The translations under genes were made by a program, and so were the position numbers. The notes under the pieces are model-generated. The model was not told the origin of the DNA. It did no database searches and saw only the letters and a list, made by a program, of their open reading frames with translations. Positions 42,429 through 52,140 of a DNA stretch of 64,000 nt are shown here, piece by piece; position 1 is the first letter of the stretch; every line of letters starts with the position of its first letter. Location: assembly GCA_964421675.1 (NCBI GenBank), contig CAYQXV010000003.1:1-64000 (forward strand). Direction: 5' to 3'. The stretch comes from CALLPQ01 sp964421675 (lineage in GTDB: Bacteria > Pseudomonadota > Alphaproteobacteria > Caulobacterales > Parvularculaceae).

Positions 42429-42859
42429 GATGATGGCGCTTTAATTGGTATTAGCGGTGTTGCGGAAAACACATCCCCGTCACCGCGATGTAAATCTTGT
42501 GTTGCATTGATGGCCGATAAGGGGAGGGTGCCATAAAGGTGCGGGAAGAGCGATCCATCTCGCGCCGCTTCCCATTTTACCGTCCCTTCGACGTTTTCTA
42601 ATTTAACCCGCAATGCAATGACATGGGCGTGTGCTTTATAGTGCAGGTTTGCCGTTTGCATATATTGTTCATCTGTAGACAGATGGATATAACCGTCTTT
42701 TTCATCCAGCGCACTTGGCGCAACATAGCCAGTGATTTTTGCCTGTTCCAGAGCACTCGGCAGAACAAGCTTATAGGCAAGTGTGGGTTGGGTCACCAGA
42801 ATTGGCCTTCCGCATGGGGTTATCACTGCTGTTCGTGTACGATGAACTGTGTTGGCCAT
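42425..42859 (-). CDS. DUF952-family protein
   Basis: This small protein has the DUF952 core: LAYKLVLPSALEQAKITG, DEKDGYIHLSTDEQYMQTAN, VKWEAARDGSLFPHLYGTL and a final DVFS. The family's function is not established, and it is often found before pyrD in Alphaproteobacteria. The core begins about residue 27, so the 144-residue call carries an unusually long N-terminus and the true start may be downstream. The stop overlaps the pyrD start by four bases, showing translational coupling. Confidence 0.83.
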   Translation of the reverse strand: MANTVHRTRTAVITPCGRPILVTQPTLAYKLVLPSALEQAKITGYVAPSALDEKDGYIHLSTDEQYMQTANLHYKAHAHVIALRVKLENVEGTVKWEAARDGSLFPHLYGTLPLSAINATQDLHRGDGDVFSATPLIPIKAPSS

Positions 42860-42922
42860 GCAAGGTTTTGGCGATTATTGGCAAGCGGCTGGCAAAGATA
42901 AGATGGCGTTAAGCGCGCGCGA

Positions 42923-43744
42923 TCACGATTGCCCGTCAATGAAAAGACGTTCAGCCTCAGGCCCCGCGCGCAATGCTTGTTGGAAGGCCAAGGCGCGCTC
43001 TTGGATAGCATGTTCATGGGCATATAAAGCCGGTTTGGTGACGGCATCATTCAGAGCAAGCAATGCATCTTCGCGCCATCCTACGCGATCAAAGGCGATC
43101 AAGCGCAACGCGGTTTCATAGGCAATTGATATATTATCGGGTGCAAGCGTACGAGCGCGCGCCATCTGTTGATAGCCGAGCTGCGGATCTGCGTCATAGA
43201 GGTGTTTGCCCCCGGCTCTGACGACTTCAATGTTCCACGCTCCAGCCGATGACAAGGCCCATACATTATCGGGATCAAGGGCAAGCGCGCGATCAAGATA
43301 GTCTTTCGCGCGGGCGGGTAGGCCTTCGACAAATGCGCGCCACGGGGCAATGTGGCCCCCGCGAAGGGCATCGGAAATGGCGGCCTGAATAAGCGCCTCG
43401 ATATGATTAGGGTCTTGTTCGAGCGCGCGCAGTGCATAGTTGCGGGCATTGCGCGCGGCTTTGCGAACGGTCTTTTTCTTACCGCCGCCGAGATAGGCAA
43501 TTGTGTTCATCGCGCGCGCACACAGGGCAAGGTTTTCTGCGTCGGGGTCAATGGCGCAGATTTCCAGGACCGCGTCATAATCACCGTCGGAGAACGCTTG
43601 GGCAGCGGCCGAGACCGGTTCAATCGCTGGCTGAAAGGATAGAGCAGGGGCTGCGATACCAAACAGACTTGTTAGCAAGGCGATTATACGCACCCAAGGT
43701 GTTTTCAGTGTGATTGCTTGCAAAGGCGACGATTGCCTTTTCAT
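42923..43744 (-). CDS. Secreted TPR-repeat protein
   Basis: The 273-residue product has a signal peptide (VRIIALLTSLFGIAAPALS, cleaved near residue 34), followed by tetratricopeptide-like helical pairs: AAQAFSDGDYDAVLEICAID, ARNYALRALEQDPNHIEALI and AKDYLDRALALDPDNVWALS. Such repeats mediate protein contacts, here in the periplasm. The partner is unknown. I prefer the ATG at 43744 to the one at 43750 because ACAGG is better spaced. It is not obviously in an operon, with DUF952 following after 63 bases on the same strand. Confidence 0.82.
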   Translation of the reverse strand: MKRQSSPLQAITLKTPWVRIIALLTSLFGIAAPALSFQPAIEPVSAAAQAFSDGDYDAVLEICAIDPDAENLALCARAMNTIAYLGGGKKKTVRKAARNARNYALRALEQDPNHIEALIQAAISDALRGGHIAPWRAFVEGLPARAKDYLDRALALDPDNVWALSSAGAWNIEVVRAGGKHLYDADPQLGYQQMARARTLAPDNISIAYETALRLIAFDRVGWREDALLALNDAVTKPALYAHEHAIQERALAFQQALRAGPEAERLFIDGQS

Positions 43745-43994
43745 ATTCATGGCCTGTCATTTCATGGATGCGCATGAAGCGCTCCCGGTTGTGCCCCGCC
43801 ATTTGTGGACCTTAGATTGGAAATGTGGCGGCGCGAAGTCAAGGCGCTAGCTGAAAAGTGAATTGCCTAACAGGGGCCGTGTGCTGGCCACTTGGCAAGT
43901 GAAGGCGGGGAATGTGTTTAAGGGTTCTTGGCAGAGCGCCTTCAAATCTCTACCATTGTCTGGGGCTTGAGTTTAACTTGTTTTGGAGATTTAA

Positions 43995-44528
43995 ATGCTG
44001 CGTTCCGCTATCTTGAGTGCCTTGATAACCCCTGTCTTTCTGTTCGCCATGCCGGTTACGGCGCAAGAGGGCGACTCTGAGATCGATCCGTCTGATGTGG
44101 TCGGTGTCTGGAAAACCCATGGTGATAAGTCGCTTGTGAAGGTGGGGCCATGCGAGGATAGCATTTGCGGCACCTTGGAATGGTTTGCCGAGTTGGATAA
44201 TGCGACCGCTCCTATTCTTGATTCCCAAAACGACGATGAATCCCTGCGCACCCGCGAGCTAAAGGGGGCTGCGATCATTTATGGATTTAAGCCGACCCGC
44301 AAAGGATGGCGAAAAGGCCGTATTTATGACCCGGAAAGTGGCAAGACCTACAAGTCAAAGGTCACCCGCATTGCCAGTGACAAATTGCGTGTTGAGGGGT
44401 GTATTGGCCCGGTCTGTCAAAAATTTGTCTGGTTGCTAGCGCCTGATCAAAATGAAGTCTCTCACGGTGATGACGCTCCAGTTCCAGCTCCGGCATCGGC
44501 GACAATCTCACAGGGTTCGTTCCGCTGA
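43995..44528 (+). CDS. Secreted DUF2147 protein
   Basis: The 177-residue protein has a signal peptide (LRSAILSALITPVFLFAMPVTA, cleavage before QEG) and the DUF2147 pattern. DVVGVWKTHGDKSLVKVGPC is followed by GTLEWF, KPTRKGWRKGRIYDPESGKTY and LRVEGCIGPVC. Two Cys pairs could form periplasmic disulfides. Related proteins are described as small beta-barrels of unknown role. A Pro/Ala tail ends the chain. It stands alone on the plus strand, 50 bases before the DASS transporter. Confidence 0.86.
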   Translation: MLRSAILSALITPVFLFAMPVTAQEGDSEIDPSDVVGVWKTHGDKSLVKVGPCEDSICGTLEWFAELDNATAPILDSQNDDESLRTRELKGAAIIYGFKPTRKGWRKGRIYDPESGKTYKSKVTRIASDKLRVEGCIGPVCQKFVWLLAPDQNEVSHGDDAPVPAPASATISQGSFR

Positions 44529-44577
44529 TCTTTTCGGTTCACATCCAATTTCGCTGTCCCTCTAGCGAGCCCAGCGC

Positions 44578-45954
44578 ATGCGCCTAATCCGAATAGCGAT
44601 CGGCGTTATCGGGGCAGGCCTTGCGACCCTATTGGCGTATCAACAAGGCCTGCCAATGCCCATGGTGGCCACGATTGGTGTGACGAGCCTTACCGCACTT
44701 TTGTGGGTTTCCGAGGCTTTGCCGATACCGATAACCTCGCTGGTTCCCTTCGCTCTGTTTCCGTTGACGGGGGTTTTAACCCACAAGGAAGCGGCAAGCG
44801 CCTTTGGGTCTCATGTCATTGTTCTCCTCATGGCGAGCTTCATGTTGTCGCGCGCGCTGGAGCGCTCGGGCGCCCATGAGCGATTAGCGATCTTTATGAT
44901 TGGGCTTGTGGGCTCATCTGGCAGGCGGCTTGTTTTCGGGTTTATGTTGGCCGCCGCCTTATTGTCGATGTGGATTTCAAATGTCGCAACGACATTGATG
45001 TTGATGACGATGGCCCTTGCGATTTTGGCGCGCAGTGATGATCGCAAACTGGCAGTCCCGTTATTATTGGGCATTGCTTATGCAGCCTCATTTGGCGGGA
45101 CAGCAACATTAATCGGCACACCGCCTAATTTGATTTTTGCCGATGCGTTTGAAAGCGAAACGGGAACGGAATTTGGCTTTTTGCGGTTTATGCAAATCGG
45201 ATTGCCAAGTGTTATTGTTGGTATTCCGATCATGGCCTTATGGTTGACGCGCGGGCTTGGCGGCGTGCAAGTGCCGCAAATGCCAAATGCGGGACCGTGG
45301 CGGGTGCCGGAAATTCGTACCATGATTGTTTTTGCGGTGGCCATATCGTTATGGATCACAAGATTGGAGCCATTTGGCGGCTGGTCTGGGTGGTTCGGTT
45401 TATCGGGAGCAGGGGATTCCACGGTTGCTGTTTTTGCCGTGTTGTTGATGTTTATTATCCCGTCCGGGGATCAGGCCCGTCCAAACACCGCATTGATGGA
45501 CTGGGAGAGTGCCGTCGATATCCCGTGGGGTATGTTGCTATTGTTTGCCGGGGGGATTTGTATCGCCATTGCGTTTCGCAGTTCCGGTCTTGACGATGTC
45601 ATCGGCGACCAGCTGGCAGGTCTTGCAGTTTTGCATCCCTTTGTGATGATTCTCGGCTTAACATTATCAGTCACCTTCTTGACTGAAATCACATCCAATA
45701 CGGCAACGGCAAATCTGTTAATGCCGCTCTTGGCGGCGGTCGCAACCAGTGCCGATATCCCCCATGTCTTGATTATGTTTCCAGCGGTGGTTGCCGCCTC
45801 ATGTGCCTTCATGTTGCCAATGGCAACAGCGCCTAATGCGATTGTTTACGGCACGGGCAGGGTCACCATGGCTGACATGGTCCGCGAGGGATTTTTACTC
45901 AATATTGTGATGGCAGTCGTCGTTGCGACAGTTTGCTATGTGCTACTGGCTTGA
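44578..45954 (+). CDS. DASS (SLC13-type) anion/sodium symporter
   Basis: This 458-residue integral membrane protein has about eleven hydrophobic helices. The family marks are two inverted-repeat SNT-type motifs, MWISNVATTLMLMTMAL (about 125-141) and LTEITSNTATANLLMPL (about 366-382). These bind Na+ and the carboxylate in dicarboxylate and sulfate transporters. The early LWVSEALPIPITSLVPFALFPLTGVL is also typical. The substrate (a di- or tricarboxylate, or sulfate) cannot be told from sequence. It follows the DUF2147 gene by 49 bases on the same strand and converges with the DUF1150 gene. Confidence 0.9.
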   Translation: MRLIRIAIGVIGAGLATLLAYQQGLPMPMVATIGVTSLTALLWVSEALPIPITSLVPFALFPLTGVLTHKEAASAFGSHVIVLLMASFMLSRALERSGAHERLAIFMIGLVGSSGRRLVFGFMLAAALLSMWISNVATTLMLMTMALAILARSDDRKLAVPLLLGIAYAASFGGTATLIGTPPNLIFADAFESETGTEFGFLRFMQIGLPSVIVGIPIMALWLTRGLGGVQVPQMPNAGPWRVPEIRTMIVFAVAISLWITRLEPFGGWSGWFGLSGAGDSTVAVFAVLLMFIIPSGDQARPNTALMDWESAVDIPWGMLLLFAGGICIAIAFRSSGLDDVIGDQLAGLAVLHPFVMILGLTLSVTFLTEITSNTATANLLMPLLAAVATSADIPHVLIMFPAVVAASCAFMLPMATAPNAIVYGTGRVTMADMVREGFLLNIVMAVVVATVCYVLLA

Positions 45955-45997
45955 TCTGTTTGGGGTTCATCAGTGAATGCTGATGAGTGCGCCCATC

Positions 45998-46297
45998 TTA
46001 GTGCACGTTGACGGGCTGCATTTCCTGTTGCCGGGCAGCGGCGAAGGCAAGGTCTAAATCGCCAACCAACGCGATTCGCTCACCATCTGCGGCATGTACC
46101 GAGTAAAGCGTGGCATCATCGGGAAGATCATAGGTGACATAGCCGTCATCATCCATCAGATCGTCGGCGACGTCTGCGGCGAGTACAGGGCGAATATAAA
46201 CGAGCTTGCGCCCGCCCATTTCTGCGAGCTCTTCAGCGCTTACCGGCCCTTTTGATGTGTGATCCTGAATGATGTCAAAATCCTTGCTATCTGTCAT
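45998..46297 (-). CDS. DUF1150-family small protein
   Basis: The 99-residue protein is acidic, with the DUF1150 core ELAEMGGRKLVYIRPVLAADV followed by DGERIALVGDLDLAFAAARQ. The family is restricted largely to Alphaproteobacteria and often lies beside a small heat-shock protein gene. No such neighbour is present here. Function is unknown. The frame is open to 46363, but the ATG at 46297 (MTDSKDFDI) gives the normal size. The upstream 283 bases are AT-rich and hold no other gene. Confidence 0.85.
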   Translation of the reverse strand: MTDSKDFDIIQDHTSKGPVSAEELAEMGGRKLVYIRPVLAADVADDLMDDDGYVTYDLPDDATLYSVHAADGERIALVGDLDLAFAAARQQEMQPVNVH

Positions 46298-46580
46298 GGC
46301 TGAAACCCTTAGTGCCGAGTTCGTTCGGCAGTTTTGTAAAGTTTGCCCGAAAATCTTAAGCAAACCGTGAAGAGATACCCAGCTAGCCTCATTTTTCTCT
46401 CTTATTATCCGATACTATCGATATTTTATAACATTTCAATGCTCGGCACAAATTAGGCACTGGGTATAGGCGCGGTGTGCCTATTATGAATATGGGCTCA
46501 AATTTCATCGAAAACAGGGCAGAGTCGATAGATTTAGGTCACAATAAAGTGAGGGCTCGACCAATCTAAGTTATTGATTA

Positions 46581-47582
46581 TTAATCATAATCTCGAAGAA
46601 TTGTTGCAAAAAGGGGTGCATCAATGTTTCCGCCCGATAAGGTTAGGCCAATTGTGCGGCCCTTTGTTGCGATTTTCCCGGATAAAACCGTCGCCAGCGC
46701 AACCGCGCCGCCCGGCTCCAGGACGATATTTAGATATTTATAAGCAAATACAATTGCTTGGCAGACTTCGCGCTCGCTGAGGGTCGCGCCGTCATGCACA
46801 TATTTTTGCAACAGTGGCAAAGTCAATTTGCCCGGGGTCGGTGTAGCGATTGCATCGCACAATGTTGTTTGGGTGATATCGGCATGGTGGCGCTCACCGG
46901 TTTTGACCGACTCCCAGCTTTCATCGAACCCTTCAGGTTCTGCGATGATCACACGCGTTTTAGGCGACACTTCAGCGAGAATGGTAGCGCATCCAGCGGT
47001 TAACCCGCCGCCGCCGCAACAAATAACGAAGTCATCAAACTGCGCGCCCGCCTGTTCGGCTTGATGGACCGCTTCCAGGGCGAGCGTGCCTTGGCCTTCG
47101 ATAATATCGGGATGGTCATAAGAGGGGGCGAGCGAATATCCATGGCGCTGGGCGAGCGGCAATCCAATGGCTTCACGGTCTTCGCTATAGCGATCATAGG
47201 TGACAATATCAGCGCCAAAATAGCGGACTTTTTCGACTTTGGAGTCCGGGGCATCCTTGGGCATAATAATGACGGCTTTGGTGCCGAAGTGGCGTGCGGC
47301 GCGCGCAACCCCTTGGGCATGGTTGCCCGAAGACCAGGCAAGAACACCGCGGGCATGTTCATCCGGTGTCAGTTGGGACAGCCGATTAAAGGCGCCTCTA
47401 AACTTAAACGATCCACAATGTTGTAAGGGCTCTGCTTTCATCAAAATGCGCGCACCTGTGCGCTCATTGAGCATTTCATTTTCAATCAGCGGCGTCACAA
47501 TTGCATGACCTTGAATGCGCGCAGCGGCCTTTCGCACCCCTTGCGCCGTAATTTCCCGGTTTGAATCTTGCGTCCCAGTCAT
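46581..47582 (-). CDS. Threonine/serine dehydratase-family PLP enzyme
   Basis: This 333-residue fold-type II PLP enzyme has GSFKFRGAFNRL with the cofactor Lys, SSGNHAQGVARAAR, and the phosphate loop CCGGGGLTAG. It lacks the C-terminal ACT-like domain of biosynthetic IlvA. It is therefore of the short TdcB, serine racemase or threo-hydroxyaspartate ammonia-lyase size, and the sequence does not separate these. It is divergent from glk, with 148 bases between, and the region downstream (towards DUF1150) is non-coding. Confidence 0.88.
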   Translation of the reverse strand: MTGTQDSNREITAQGVRKAAARIQGHAIVTPLIENEMLNERTGARILMKAEPLQHCGSFKFRGAFNRLSQLTPDEHARGVLAWSSGNHAQGVARAARHFGTKAVIIMPKDAPDSKVEKVRYFGADIVTYDRYSEDREAIGLPLAQRHGYSLAPSYDHPDIIEGQGTLALEAVHQAEQAGAQFDDFVICCGGGGLTAGCATILAEVSPKTRVIIAEPEGFDESWESVKTGERHHADITQTTLCDAIATPTPGKLTLPLLQKYVHDGATLSEREVCQAIVFAYKYLNIVLEPGGAVALATVLSGKIATKGRTIGLTLSGGNIDAPLFATILRDYD

Positions 47583-47730
47583 GGTCTTTGTTTATCGATC
47601 GTTGGTTATTAGCGACAGAAATTTCTTGATCGGCATTCAATGCCGCTCTCAATCGTGACTGTATAAAGTAAATACGGTATGAGCGAGGCGTTTTTTTGTT
47701 GCGAGGGTTTTTGTTGAAGGGATTGTAGGC

Positions 47731-48741
47731 ATGTTACGAACGCCCTGGCTTGTTGCTGATATTGGCGGGACAAATGCCCGGTTCGCACTCGCGCGCTGTG
47801 ACCGGGAGGGGCAGCTCAATTCTGAAATCGCAGACAGAGCTAGGTCTATCTCAATCGATCAACTCCAATGCTTCCCCGCCGAAGATTTTGAAACTATTGG
47901 CGATGCCGCGTATGCATATCTGAAAATGGTGGACTGCGCGCCGAAAGTTGCCTGTTTTGCTGTCGCCGGACCGGTTGAGGGCAATGACGTCACGCTTACC
48001 AATTCTCATTGGCGCATCGAGCGTGACCATTTGCGTTCTGCGCTCAGCCTCGACCATTTTGAGATCATTAATGATTTTTATGCTTTGGCGGCGGGCATTG
48101 ATCATCTCGGTGATGATGCGATGCTTTCAGTGCGTGCAGGCATTCGCGATCCTGCTGCGCCGCGCCTTATTATCGGGCCGGGTACGGGGTTGGGGCAGGC
48201 CTTGATTGTGCCATCGCGCTCAGGGCCGGTTATTGTCCCAACCGAGGGCGGCCACATATCATTTGCGCCGCAAACCGAAAAAGAAAGTGCCGTCTTCCAA
48301 TTTATCGCCCGCGAACATCCGCGCGTGTCCGTCGAAAGATTATTGTCCGGTCCGGGCCTTGAAAACATTTACCGCGCTTTAACTGCGCTCGCCGATGCCC
48401 CGCAGCGTTCCTTGCAAGCAGATGATATCACGGTTGCCGCTATTGCGGGCACTGACCCAATTGCGGTGGAAGCAGTGTCGATGCTTTGCGAGATACTAGG
48501 CTGGTTCACCGGGAATGGTGTTTTAGCGACAGGGGCAAAAGGGGGCGTCGTTCTTGGCGGAGGCATATTGCCGAAAATCCGCGATTTGTTTTTGGCGAGT
48601 GCCTTTGAAGCGCATTTTCTTGATAAGGGGCGTATGCGTCGTTTTGTTGAAGATGTGCCCGTTCAGTTATTGACCGCCGAAGGGGCCGCGCTTTATGGCG
48701 CGGCGGACGTACTTGATGAGCGGATTGGCGTGAACTCTTAA
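47731..48741 (+). CDS. glk: Glucokinase
   Basis: Glk phosphorylates glucose to glucose-6-phosphate with ATP. The 336-residue protein has the proteobacterial Glk form: WLVADIGGTNARFALA at the N-terminal phosphate loop, FAVAGPVEGNDVTLTNSHW, EIINDFYALAAG with the catalytic Asp, IGPGTGLGQALI, PTEGGHISFAP, and ATGAKGGVVLGGGILPKI. It lies divergent from the dehydratase and ends 12 bases before the converging VOC gene. No Entner-Doudoroff genes are near. Confidence 0.95.
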   Translation: MLRTPWLVADIGGTNARFALARCDREGQLNSEIADRARSISIDQLQCFPAEDFETIGDAAYAYLKMVDCAPKVACFAVAGPVEGNDVTLTNSHWRIERDHLRSALSLDHFEIINDFYALAAGIDHLGDDAMLSVRAGIRDPAAPRLIIGPGTGLGQALIVPSRSGPVIVPTEGGHISFAPQTEKESAVFQFIAREHPRVSVERLLSGPGLENIYRALTALADAPQRSLQADDITVAAIAGTDPIAVEAVSMLCEILGWFTGNGVLATGAKGGVVLGGGILPKIRDLFLASAFEAHFLDKGRMRRFVEDVPVQLLTAEGAALYGAADVLDERIGVNS

Positions 48742-48753
48742 CCAGCGAGCGAT

Positions 48754-49146
48754 TTATACACCGTCAGCCGGTTCCCATAATTCTATCAGGCGTCCTTCAG
48801 GGTCCGTGACCCAACCAAACCGGCCAATGCCTTCAACATCTTCGGTGCGGTCCTCAACCTTTTGCCCCTTTGCACGCAACGTCTCCAGCATTGCGTCAAG
48901 ATTATCGACCCGGAAATTGACCATGAAGGGGGGATTTTCAGGGCCAAAATAGTTCGTATCTTGCTCAAATAATCCAAGGATGGTTGAGCCTTCTTTTTCT
49001 GGATCCACCGCATCGCGCCATGCAAAGGTCGCACCGGCAAAATCTTGTGCGGGTTCAATGCCGAGCTGATCACGGTACCAGTTCATCAGGCTTTTTCGGT
49101 CTGTGGACCGCATAAAAATGCCGCCAAGTCCTGTAACAGTTGCCAT
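48754..49146 (-). CDS. VOC-family (glyoxalase-like) protein
   Basis: This 130-residue single-domain protein has a paired beta-alpha-beta-beta-beta fold, GLGGIFMRSTDRKSLMNWYRDQLGI and MVNFRVDNLDAMLETLRAKG. It ends in GRFGWVTDPEGRLIELWEP, where the metal-site Glu lies. Glyoxalase I, bleomycin-resistance and ring-cleaving dioxygenase families share this fold, and the substrate is unknown. It is followed on the same strand by nothing closely linked, and uppP lies 46 bases upstream. Confidence 0.86.
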   Translation of the reverse strand: MATVTGLGGIFMRSTDRKSLMNWYRDQLGIEPAQDFAGATFAWRDAVDPEKEGSTILGLFEQDTNYFGPENPPFMVNFRVDNLDAMLETLRAKGQKVEDRTEDVEGIGRFGWVTDPEGRLIELWEPADGV

Positions 49147-49192
49147 TTGCTCGTCTCCTCTTTGTGAATATGTAAATCAGGCCTTTTGGCGC

Positions 49193-50023
49193 TTATGCAC
49201 CAAGAGGGCCCGCCGCCAGAATCAAGAGAGCCACCCCGAAAATAATTCGATAGATTACAAAGGGGGTAAAACTTGCGCGTTGAATATATCCCATCATCCA
49301 GAAAATTGCTGCGTATGCGGAAATAAACGACAAGACCGCGACAATTAATGCCGCGAGCGGTTCAGCATCTGACACCTGGCCGGTGATAAGATCGAGTCCC
49401 GCAAGAAGGCCGAGCGCTGCAATTGTCGGGATTGCCAGTAACATTGACAGCTTTGCCCCCTCAGCGCGCGACCAACCAAGATAACGAGATGCGGTCATAG
49501 TAACGCCCGATCGGCTGGCCCCCGGTATAATGGCAAAAATTTGGGCGCAGCCAACAAGCATTGCGTGGCGCAATGTTAGCGTATCAACCCGCGGGGTATT
49601 TTCAGAGATATCTGAAGGGCGTCGATCTGCATGCCATAGCCACGCGCCAAAAATAATGCTGGCAAGGCCAATCACAAATGCTGAGCGAAGATGGTCGATA
49701 ATGCCCGTTAAGGCGACAATCATACCGATGGTGAGAAAAGGCAGGCTGGCCAGCGCTAGAAACAGAAATAATTCGCGGTCCTCGCTTTGCCGAAAACGAA
49801 GCGTATCAAATCCACCTTGTACCAGACGCATGGTATCCGCGCGGAAATAGAGCAGGACGGCAAACAAGGACCCCACATGGGCCGCGACATCGATGACCGG
49901 GCCTTGATCCTGCCAGCTATCGACCAGCATGGGCGCAACCACAAGGTGGGCGGACGATGAGATTGGCAGAAATTCCGTAATTCCCTGGACGAGGGCGAGA
50001 ACAAGTAATTGTAAAAATGACAT
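49193..50023 (-). CDS. uppP: Undecaprenyl-diphosphatase
   Basis: UppP (BacA) recycles the undecaprenyl carrier for peptidoglycan and surface polysaccharides. The 276-residue, eight-helix protein has ALVQGITEFLPISSSAHLV near the N-terminus and AIIPGASRSGVTMTASRYLG, the two conserved catalytic regions. The frame is open upstream to 50380, but the ATG at 50023 (MSFLQLLVLALVQG) is the family start, and the 119-residue extension would be out of place. It diverges from sdhB across 331 non-coding bases. Confidence 0.95.
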   Translation of the reverse strand: MSFLQLLVLALVQGITEFLPISSSAHLVVAPMLVDSWQDQGPVIDVAAHVGSLFAVLLYFRADTMRLVQGGFDTLRFRQSEDRELFLFLALASLPFLTIGMIVALTGIIDHLRSAFVIGLASIIFGAWLWHADRRPSDISENTPRVDTLTLRHAMLVGCAQIFAIIPGASRSGVTMTASRYLGWSRAEGAKLSMLLAIPTIAALGLLAGLDLITGQVSDAEPLAALIVAVLSFISAYAAIFWMMGYIQRASFTPFVIYRIIFGVALLILAAGPLGA

Positions 50024-50354
50024 CGACGTTCGGGCTCTAATTTCTTTTATCGGCGGATAGATGTTCTGATGAAATGACGACCAGGATGGGTGAACGATCA
50101 AGCCGCCGCCCTCATCGCTATCGAGGTCATCGGTATCATTCGTTGTGCGCTCAAGCAAGAATCCGCCTGAGTCTACAATCCGACATTTTTTTGTTTGATT
50201 CGGATTAACTACCCCGTCCATGGGGTCGAACCGCGAGGCAAATGCTGATTTTTTCGGATTTGGGCCAATAGAGTGAAAGAATTGATCGCCAGACGCCTTT
50301 TGCAAGGGGAAAACGGGTGATATACACTCCGCAGAAAAACAAAAGGTGTTCCCA
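50024..50354. other. Intergenic region between uppP and sdhB
   Basis: These 331 bases lie between divergent genes, and one frame is open on the minus strand but is only an extension of uppP. Both promoters should be here. I see no recognisable operator. Confidence 0.55.
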
Positions 50355-51170
50355 ATGGTTGAGCTAACCCTGCCGCGCAATTCGAAAATTTCTAAAGATG
50401 GTAAGCATTATCCTGCTGACAAAGCGGCCGCTGATGGTTCAGCTAAATACCAGACCTTTAAGGTCTACCGATATGACCCTGAAACCGGTGATAATCCGCG
50501 CGTTGATAGCTATGAAGTCGATGTTTCGGATGTGTCCATGGTTTTGGATGGCTTGCTCAAGATTAAAAATGAGATGGATTCCAGCCTGACCTTGCGCCGA
50601 TCCTGCCGCGAGGGCGTGTGCGGGTCATGTGCGATGAACATTAATGGCGCCAACACGCTTGCCTGCACCAAAGGGATGGACGAGATGCCGGACGGTGATA
50701 TTTCCGTCTATCCGCTGCCGCACCAGCCCGTCGTCAAAGATCTGGTCACTGATCTCACCAAATTTTACGAGCAGCATGCTTATGTGCAGCCTTTCCTGCA
50801 AGCCAAGCAAGCTGAGCCTGAAGGGGAATGGTCACAAAGCCCCGATGAGCGAAAAGAGCTTGATGGATTATATGAATGCGTCATGTGCGCATGTTGTTCT
50901 ACCTCATGCCCATCCTATTGGTGGAACGGCAATAAAGGCGATAGCAGCCAGGAATATTTGGGGCCAGCGGCGCTGCTGCAAGCCAATCGCTGGTTAAAAG
51001 ACAGTCGCGATGAGATGACCAATGAGCGTCTTGATGCCCTTGAAGATGATTTCAAGCTTTATCGCTGCCACACCATCATGAACTGTACGCAGGTTTGCCC
51101 TAAAGATTTAAATCCTGCCAAGGCGATTGCTGAAATCAAGGCGATGATGGTCAATCGTCCTGAGAAGTAA
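50355..51170 (+). CDS. sdhB: Succinate dehydrogenase iron-sulfur subunit
   Basis: SdhB carries electrons from the flavin subunit to quinone in complex II of the respiratory chain. Three cluster sites are seen: SCREGVCGSC with a later LACT for [2Fe-2S], CVMCACCSTSCPSYWW for [4Fe-4S], and CHTIMNCTQVCPKDLNP for [3Fe-4S]. The product has 271 residues. The ATG at 50355 (MVELTLPRNS), after AAAAGG, is chosen over a GTG three codons earlier. sdhA, C and D are not in the window, which is unusual, because the four genes are normally together. Confidence 0.97.
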   Translation: MVELTLPRNSKISKDGKHYPADKAAADGSAKYQTFKVYRYDPETGDNPRVDSYEVDVSDVSMVLDGLLKIKNEMDSSLTLRRSCREGVCGSCAMNINGANTLACTKGMDEMPDGDISVYPLPHQPVVKDLVTDLTKFYEQHAYVQPFLQAKQAEPEGEWSQSPDERKELDGLYECVMCACCSTSCPSYWWNGNKGDSSQEYLGPAALLQANRWLKDSRDEMTNERLDALEDDFKLYRCHTIMNCTQVCPKDLNPAKAIAEIKAMMVNRPEK

Positions 51171-51387
51171 GCGTCTCAAGACACGGTATAGGCACTTTTA
51201 ACATCGCTTGTTCAGGCAGGTGCACCTAAAAATGGTTTTGGCTCCATTGCGTAATAATGATGAGCAGCGCTGACCTATATCGGTGTCAGGCTTGTTCTGT
51301 TATTGGCTGGAATTTGGCGCGCGCTCGGGTAAATTCAAGATAGGCCATGACCACACTGCGCTAGGCATTAAGTGAAGGGGGAAGTTA

Positions 51388-52140
51388 TTGCCATATTCTG
51401 AAATTCGCTCGGACGCGGTTATCGCCACATTGAAAACGCTGGAATTGCGAGTCGGTGAGCGTTTTCCATCCTCCAGCCTGCGCCAGGTTTGCGCTGAAGT
51501 CGTCAGCGTCGCTGGCAAGGCCGATGAGCGTTGGCAGGAATTTCAGCGCCCGGTCTATATATTGCGGGCCTTGTGGGGCGTTGCTTTTCTAGCGGTTTTG
51601 GTCGTCACCACCATGCTCGGTATCTGGCTGACTCATGAATTTACTGACACCACCCCAGATGGTCAGGCGCTTTATCAGGCGCGCAACGGACTGGCTCTGT
51701 TTGAAGGGTTAGAGCCTGCGATGAACGTCTTTGTACTGATTGGTGCGGGGTTGTTTTTTATGTTGCGATCGGAAGAGACCTATAAGCGCCGGCGCGTGTT
51801 AAAACATATCCATGAATTGCGCTCGCTTGTTCATATTATTGATATGCACCAGCTGACAAAAGACCCATCGGCGATATTGGGCCAAATACGGCGCACGGCG
51901 CATTCGCCAGCTCGGGAAATGAGCCGCTATGATCTGACCCGCTATCTTGATTATTGCGCTGAATTGTTAGCGTTGATCGGCAAAATTGCCGCGCTTTATA
52001 TGCGTGATGTTGAAGATATTGAAGTGATTACCGCGGCCAATGAAATTGAAGAGTTAAGCACAAATATCTCGCGTAAAGTCTGGCAGAAAATCACGATTAT
52101 CGGCCAGATTGAAATTGAATGCGAAAACCGCCCAGAGTGA
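51388..52140 (+). CDS. Membrane protein of unknown function
   Basis: The 250-residue protein has two hydrophobic helices, at about 57-82 (ILRALWGVAFLAVLVVTTML) and about 111-129 (MNVFVLIGAGLFFML). The rest is mostly charged alpha-helix, probably cytoplasmic. No family is recognised. The start is TTG at 51388, well supported by GAAGGGGGAAG immediately before it. It lies 217 bases after sdhB and a similar distance before the pentapeptide gene on the same strand, without a visible operon link. Confidence 0.75.
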   Translation: MPYSEIRSDAVIATLKTLELRVGERFPSSSLRQVCAEVVSVAGKADERWQEFQRPVYILRALWGVAFLAVLVVTTMLGIWLTHEFTDTTPDGQALYQARNGLALFEGLEPAMNVFVLIGAGLFFMLRSEETYKRRRVLKHIHELRSLVHIIDMHQLTKDPSAILGQIRRTAHSPAREMSRYDLTRYLDYCAELLALIGKIAALYMRDVEDIEVITAANEIEELSTNISRKVWQKITIIGQIEIECENRPE

